Assembly (NCBI GenBank): GCA_900552445.1
Contig: URZS01000022.1
Coordinates: 1 to 8,898, forward strand
From: an uncultured Veillonella sp.
GTDB taxonomy: Bacteria > Bacillota > Negativicutes > Veillonellales > Veillonellaceae
Length of the DNA: 8,898 nt
Direction of reading: 5' to 3'
The translations under genes and the position numbers were made by a program. Below are positions 6,717 through 8,898 of this stretch, one piece after another (position 1 is the stretch's first letter; the number at the start of each line of letters is the position of its first letter). Below the pieces are notes generated by a model. It was given only the letters and a program-made list of their open reading frames with translations, searched no databases and had not been told where the DNA came from.

Positions 6717-7661
6717 ATGAGTAAGATTACTATTAATCAATTACATATGGCTCTGTGTGAAGCTAATTCTATTATGCTAACCGTCCATGTTAGACCTGAT
6801 GGCGATGCTATCGGGTCCATGGTGGCCTTTTACGAAGCCCTTATAGGACAAGGTAAAACTGTATATATGGTAGTGGATGATGTAGTTCCTGAGAAGTACT
6901 CATTCTTACGATATACGGACCACATCCATGATGTAGCGTACTTTGAAACTAATCCAGTTGATATTGATATGCTTATGGTTTTGGATGCTAGCACGTATGA
7001 GCGAATTGGCAAAGTAGGTGCACTCTGGAGTGCACCTATTTTTAATATAGACCACCATATTTCTAATACGGAATTTGCTGATCATCTATATTTGAAGCCA
7101 GAATTTGCTGCTACAGGTGAAATTGTTACGGACTTATGTACGAAATGGAATTGGCCTATCACTGAGTCGATGGGCACCGCATTATATATGGCGATTGCCA
7201 CAGATTGTGGGTTCTTTAAATTTAGTAACACCACAGCTAATACCCTTGAAATGGCTGCTAAATGTGTAGCCGCAGGGGCTAGACCAAATGTTATTTCCGA
7301 AACGATTGAGGCCGTATCTGCTAGTCGTCTTGAATTAACTAAACAAGTAATGCAAACTATTGAGTTTCACAAGAATAATACGGTAGCGACCATTGATTTG
7401 AATCGAAAAGCTATGAATATTCTTGGAGATGATACTGATGGTTTTGTAGATATTATTAGAAATGTAGATACCGTTGATGTAGCGATTTTATTAAAAGCAG
7501 AAGCCGATGATAGAACTCGCGTAAGTTTACGCTCTAAAGGTATTGACGTAAACGCAGTGGCCAGTCACTTTGGTGGAGGCGGTCATATTCGCGCTGCAGG
7601 TTGCACTATTAATTTACCGTTAGAAGAGGCAAAACAAGCTCTTATTGAGGTAATTAAGTAA
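6717..7661 (+). CDS. nrnA: DHH-family oligoribonuclease / pAp phosphatase NrnA
   Basis: NrnA-type enzymes degrade 2-5 nt RNA fragments to mononucleotides and dephosphorylate pAp to AMP, using divalent metal ions. The 314-residue protein has the DHH domain motifs HVRPDGDAIGS (24-34), with the metal-binding His and Asp residues, D90 in VLDAS, the signature DHH at 112-114 and D163 in ATDCG. The C-terminal DHHA1 domain ends with the substrate-binding GGGGHIRAAG (286-295). AAAGGA at 6703-6708 gives 8 nt spacing to the ATG. The stop overlaps the truB start as TAATG. An 11-bp hairpin followed by T residues lies inside the gene around codons 100-109, described separately. The pAp activity is inferred from the family. 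The gene occupies the place between rbfA and truB seen in many Clostridia and Negativicutes. Confidence 0.93.
   Translation: MSKITINQLHMALCEANSIMLTVHVRPDGDAIGSMVAFYEALIGQGKTVYMVVDDVVPEKYSFLRYTDHIHDVAYFETNPVDIDMLMVLDASTYERIGKVGALWSAPIFNIDHHISNTEFADHLYLKPEFAATGEIVTDLCTKWNWPITESMGTALYMAIATDCGFFKFSNTTANTLEMAAKCVAAGARPNVISETIEAVSASRLELTKQVMQTIEFHKNNTVATIDLNRKAMNILGDDTDGFVDIIRNVDTVDVAILLKAEADDRTRVSLRSKGIDVNAVASHFGGGGHIRAAGCTINLPLEEAKQALIEVIK
7015..7043 (+). terminator. Terminator-like hairpin inside nrnA
   Basis: TAGGTGCACTC (7015-7025) is perfectly complementary to GAGTGCACCTA (7028-7038), with TG between, so in RNA a stem of 10-11 bp with a 2-4 nt loop is possible. It is followed at once by TTTTT (7039-7043). 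This is the layout of an intrinsic terminator, but it lies within the nrnA coding frame (V100 to F109), where translating ribosomes would normally prevent folding. The U-tract is short, so partial termination is the most one can propose. Confidence 0.45.
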
Positions 7662-8602
7662 TGGATGGCATTTTACCATTTTTAAAACCGCCTGGTATTA
7701 CAAGTCATGATGCTGTAGCCATTTGTCGCCGTATTTTAAAAGAAAAGCGCATTGGTCATAGTGGTACACTTGATCCGATGGCTTATGGTGTATTACCTAT
7801 ATTTCTTGGTAAGGCTACGCGCCTCATAGAGTATACTGAAGGTTTTGATAAAACCTATGTAGCTGAATGTAAATTTGGAACTTTTACAGATACTGAAGAT
7901 AGCTCTGGACAACCTGTATTACCTGATACAGATATGGTGTTGCGTGACGGTGTTGTATTGAATGAATCTATTCAATCTTCTGAGCTCTCTCTGTCTATAC
8001 TTAAACCGACATTTGATGAATTGGTTACTACCTTGAATACCTTTGTAGGCATTCAAGATCAGCGGCCATCTAAGTATTCTGCTATTAAAGTAAATGGTAT
8101 TCGAGCTTATGAATATGCACGAAAAGGGATTCCTGTAGAGTTACCATTACGTCAAATTCATATTAAACATATTGAATTAATAGCCTATGGATTCCCATAC
8201 TTTACGGTTCGCGTAACTTGCTCAGGAGGTACTTATATTCGTTCGTTATTACGAGATATTTGCATTTCTCTGGGCATACCAGGTACTATGACATCTTTGG
8301 CACGTACTCAAGTAGGACCCTTTGATATCGGTTCCGCCAAAATGGCGGAAGAGTTAATGTTACATGGTGAAAGCCTTTTGCTACCAACGGATACGGCGGT
8401 ATCTCATCTTTCACAAGTGACTGTAAATAGTGTACAATTAAAGATGATGGTGCAAGGCAAGGAATTGCCTGTTAACAGTGAATTTTCTTTCACTGAGCCA
8501 GATAATTTGTATAGAGCCTATGGACCACATGGTTTCATTGGCATTATGAAACGAACAAACCACTCTTTAAAGGTGGAAAAAAATATTTTTATTGAAGGAT
8601 AA
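7661..8602 (+). CDS. truB: tRNA pseudouridine(55) synthase TruB
   Basis: TruB isomerises U55 in the T-arm of tRNAs to pseudouridine and also acts as a tRNA folding chaperone. The 313-residue protein shows KPPGITS (9-15), the catalytic motif GHSGTLDPMAYGVLP with nucleophile Asp38, KTYVAE with Tyr66, YSAIKVNG (139-146) and SGGTYIRSL (188-196). A C-terminal PUA-like domain covers about 240-313. The segment at about 85-115 looks some 20 residues longer than I expect from the Escherichia coli protein, a possible loop insertion. The ATG overlaps the nrnA stop by one base (TAATG), with GAGG at 7647-7650, 10 nt upstream, so its translation is probably coupled to nrnA. ribF follows after 2 nt. Confidence 0.96.
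   Translation: MDGILPFLKPPGITSHDAVAICRRILKEKRIGHSGTLDPMAYGVLPIFLGKATRLIEYTEGFDKTYVAECKFGTFTDTEDSSGQPVLPDTDMVLRDGVVLNESIQSSELSLSILKPTFDELVTTLNTFVGIQDQRPSKYSAIKVNGIRAYEYARKGIPVELPLRQIHIKHIELIAYGFPYFTVRVTCSGGTYIRSLLRDICISLGIPGTMTSLARTQVGPFDIGSAKMAEELMLHGESLLLPTDTAVSHLSQVTVNSVQLKMMVQGKELPVNSEFSFTEPDNLYRAYGPHGFIGIMKRTNHSLKVEKNIFIEG
8332..8350 (+). other. GC-rich perfect hairpin inside truB
   Basis: TTCCGCCA (8332-8339) and TGGCGGAA (8343-8350) form an 8-bp stem around an AAA triloop. No T-run follows on either strand, so it is not an intrinsic terminator. It falls in truB codons 224-230 and may be chance codon choice. Confidence 0.4.
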
Positions 8603-8604
8603 GT

Positions 8605-8898
8605 ATGAAGCAAATACATTCGTTTGATGAACTACGTCAAATCAAAGATACAAAAGTATATGCCCTTGGTACCTTTGATGGCATTCATCGAGGTCATCAA
8701 CGAGTTATACGTAAGGCTGTTGAGGAGGCTGCATCAGTTAATGGTGTTAGTATTATCATAACCTTTGAAGACCATCCGTTGACGATACTACATCCAGAAC
8801 GAGTACCTAAACGGTTGATTCAAGAAGACATTATGAATACAGTCATTGAAAGCCTCCAGGTGGATTATATTTTGCGATTACCCATGACTGAAGCATTA
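8605..8898 (+). CDS. ribF: Bifunctional riboflavin kinase / FAD synthetase RibF (N-terminal part)
   Basis: The frame starts at ATG 8605, 2 nt after truB, with GAAGGA at 8594-8599 as ribosome binding site, and remains open for 98 codons to the window end. It carries the nucleotidyltransferase signature GTFDGIHRGHQ (22-32), whose HxGH pattern (His28, His31) binds ATP, followed by ITFEDHP (52-58), the RibF form of the TFxxHP motif. This N-terminal domain adenylylates FMN to FAD; the C-terminal riboflavin kinase domain would lie beyond the window. The truncation is only due to the window edge. ribF after truB is the normal order in Firmicutes, often followed by rpsO. Confidence 0.95.
   Translation, partial: MKQIHSFDELRQIKDTKVYALGTFDGIHRGHQRVIRKAVEEAASVNGVSIIITFEDHPLTILHPERVPKRLIQEDIMNTVIESLQVDYILRLPMTEAL

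Noticed and set aside
8476..8495. 7-bp inverted repeat near the end of truB (CAGTGAA / TTCACTG)
   Set aside because: No T-run follows and it lies within coding sequence; there is nothing to set it apart from chance.

Overview
The window looks like chromosomal DNA from a low-GC member of the Firmicutes, most plausibly a Negativicute such as Veillonella. This is an inference from the AT-rich coding style, the strong Shine-Dalgarno sequences and the gene order; no rRNA or other taxonomic marker is present. All genes I accept read on the + strand.

Left part (1-1420): the last codons of an upstream frame, then a small membrane-anchored GH23 lytic transglycosylase (187-741), overlapped by an unrecognised 231-residue protein (725-1420). 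An extended -10 promoter candidate lies at 85-93.

Middle (1421-1682): an AT-rich spacer with weak inverted repeats, then a good sigma-A type promoter (1523-1551) and an RNA leader with a 9-10 bp hairpin (1579-1604). This leader opens the large operon.

Right part (1683-8898): the classical nusA/infB translation-transcription operon in the order rimP - nusA - rnpM(ylxR) - ylxQ - infB - rbfA - nrnA - truB - ribF, with ribF cut by the window end. Gaps are 17 nt or less, and nrnA and truB overlap by one base. The genes serve 30S maturation (RimP, RbfA), transcription elongation and termination (NusA), RNA-binding accessory functions (RnpM, YlxQ), translation initiation (IF2), nanoRNA/pAp turnover (NrnA), tRNA U55 pseudouridylation (TruB) and flavin cofactor synthesis (RibF). 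Compared with the Bacillus order, ylxP is absent and nrnA sits between rbfA and truB.

I see no mobile element, CRISPR array, tRNA or rRNA, and no convincing new multi-gene system. The most interesting local signal is a perfect 11-bp hairpin followed by five T residues inside nrnA (7015-7043). It has the form of an intrinsic terminator and could reduce expression of the distal genes. Other points are the leader hairpin, the ylxR/ylxQ junction without a Shine-Dalgarno, the Asn/Arg/Asp repeat linker of IF2, a probable insertion in TruB, and the unknown gene at 725-1420.
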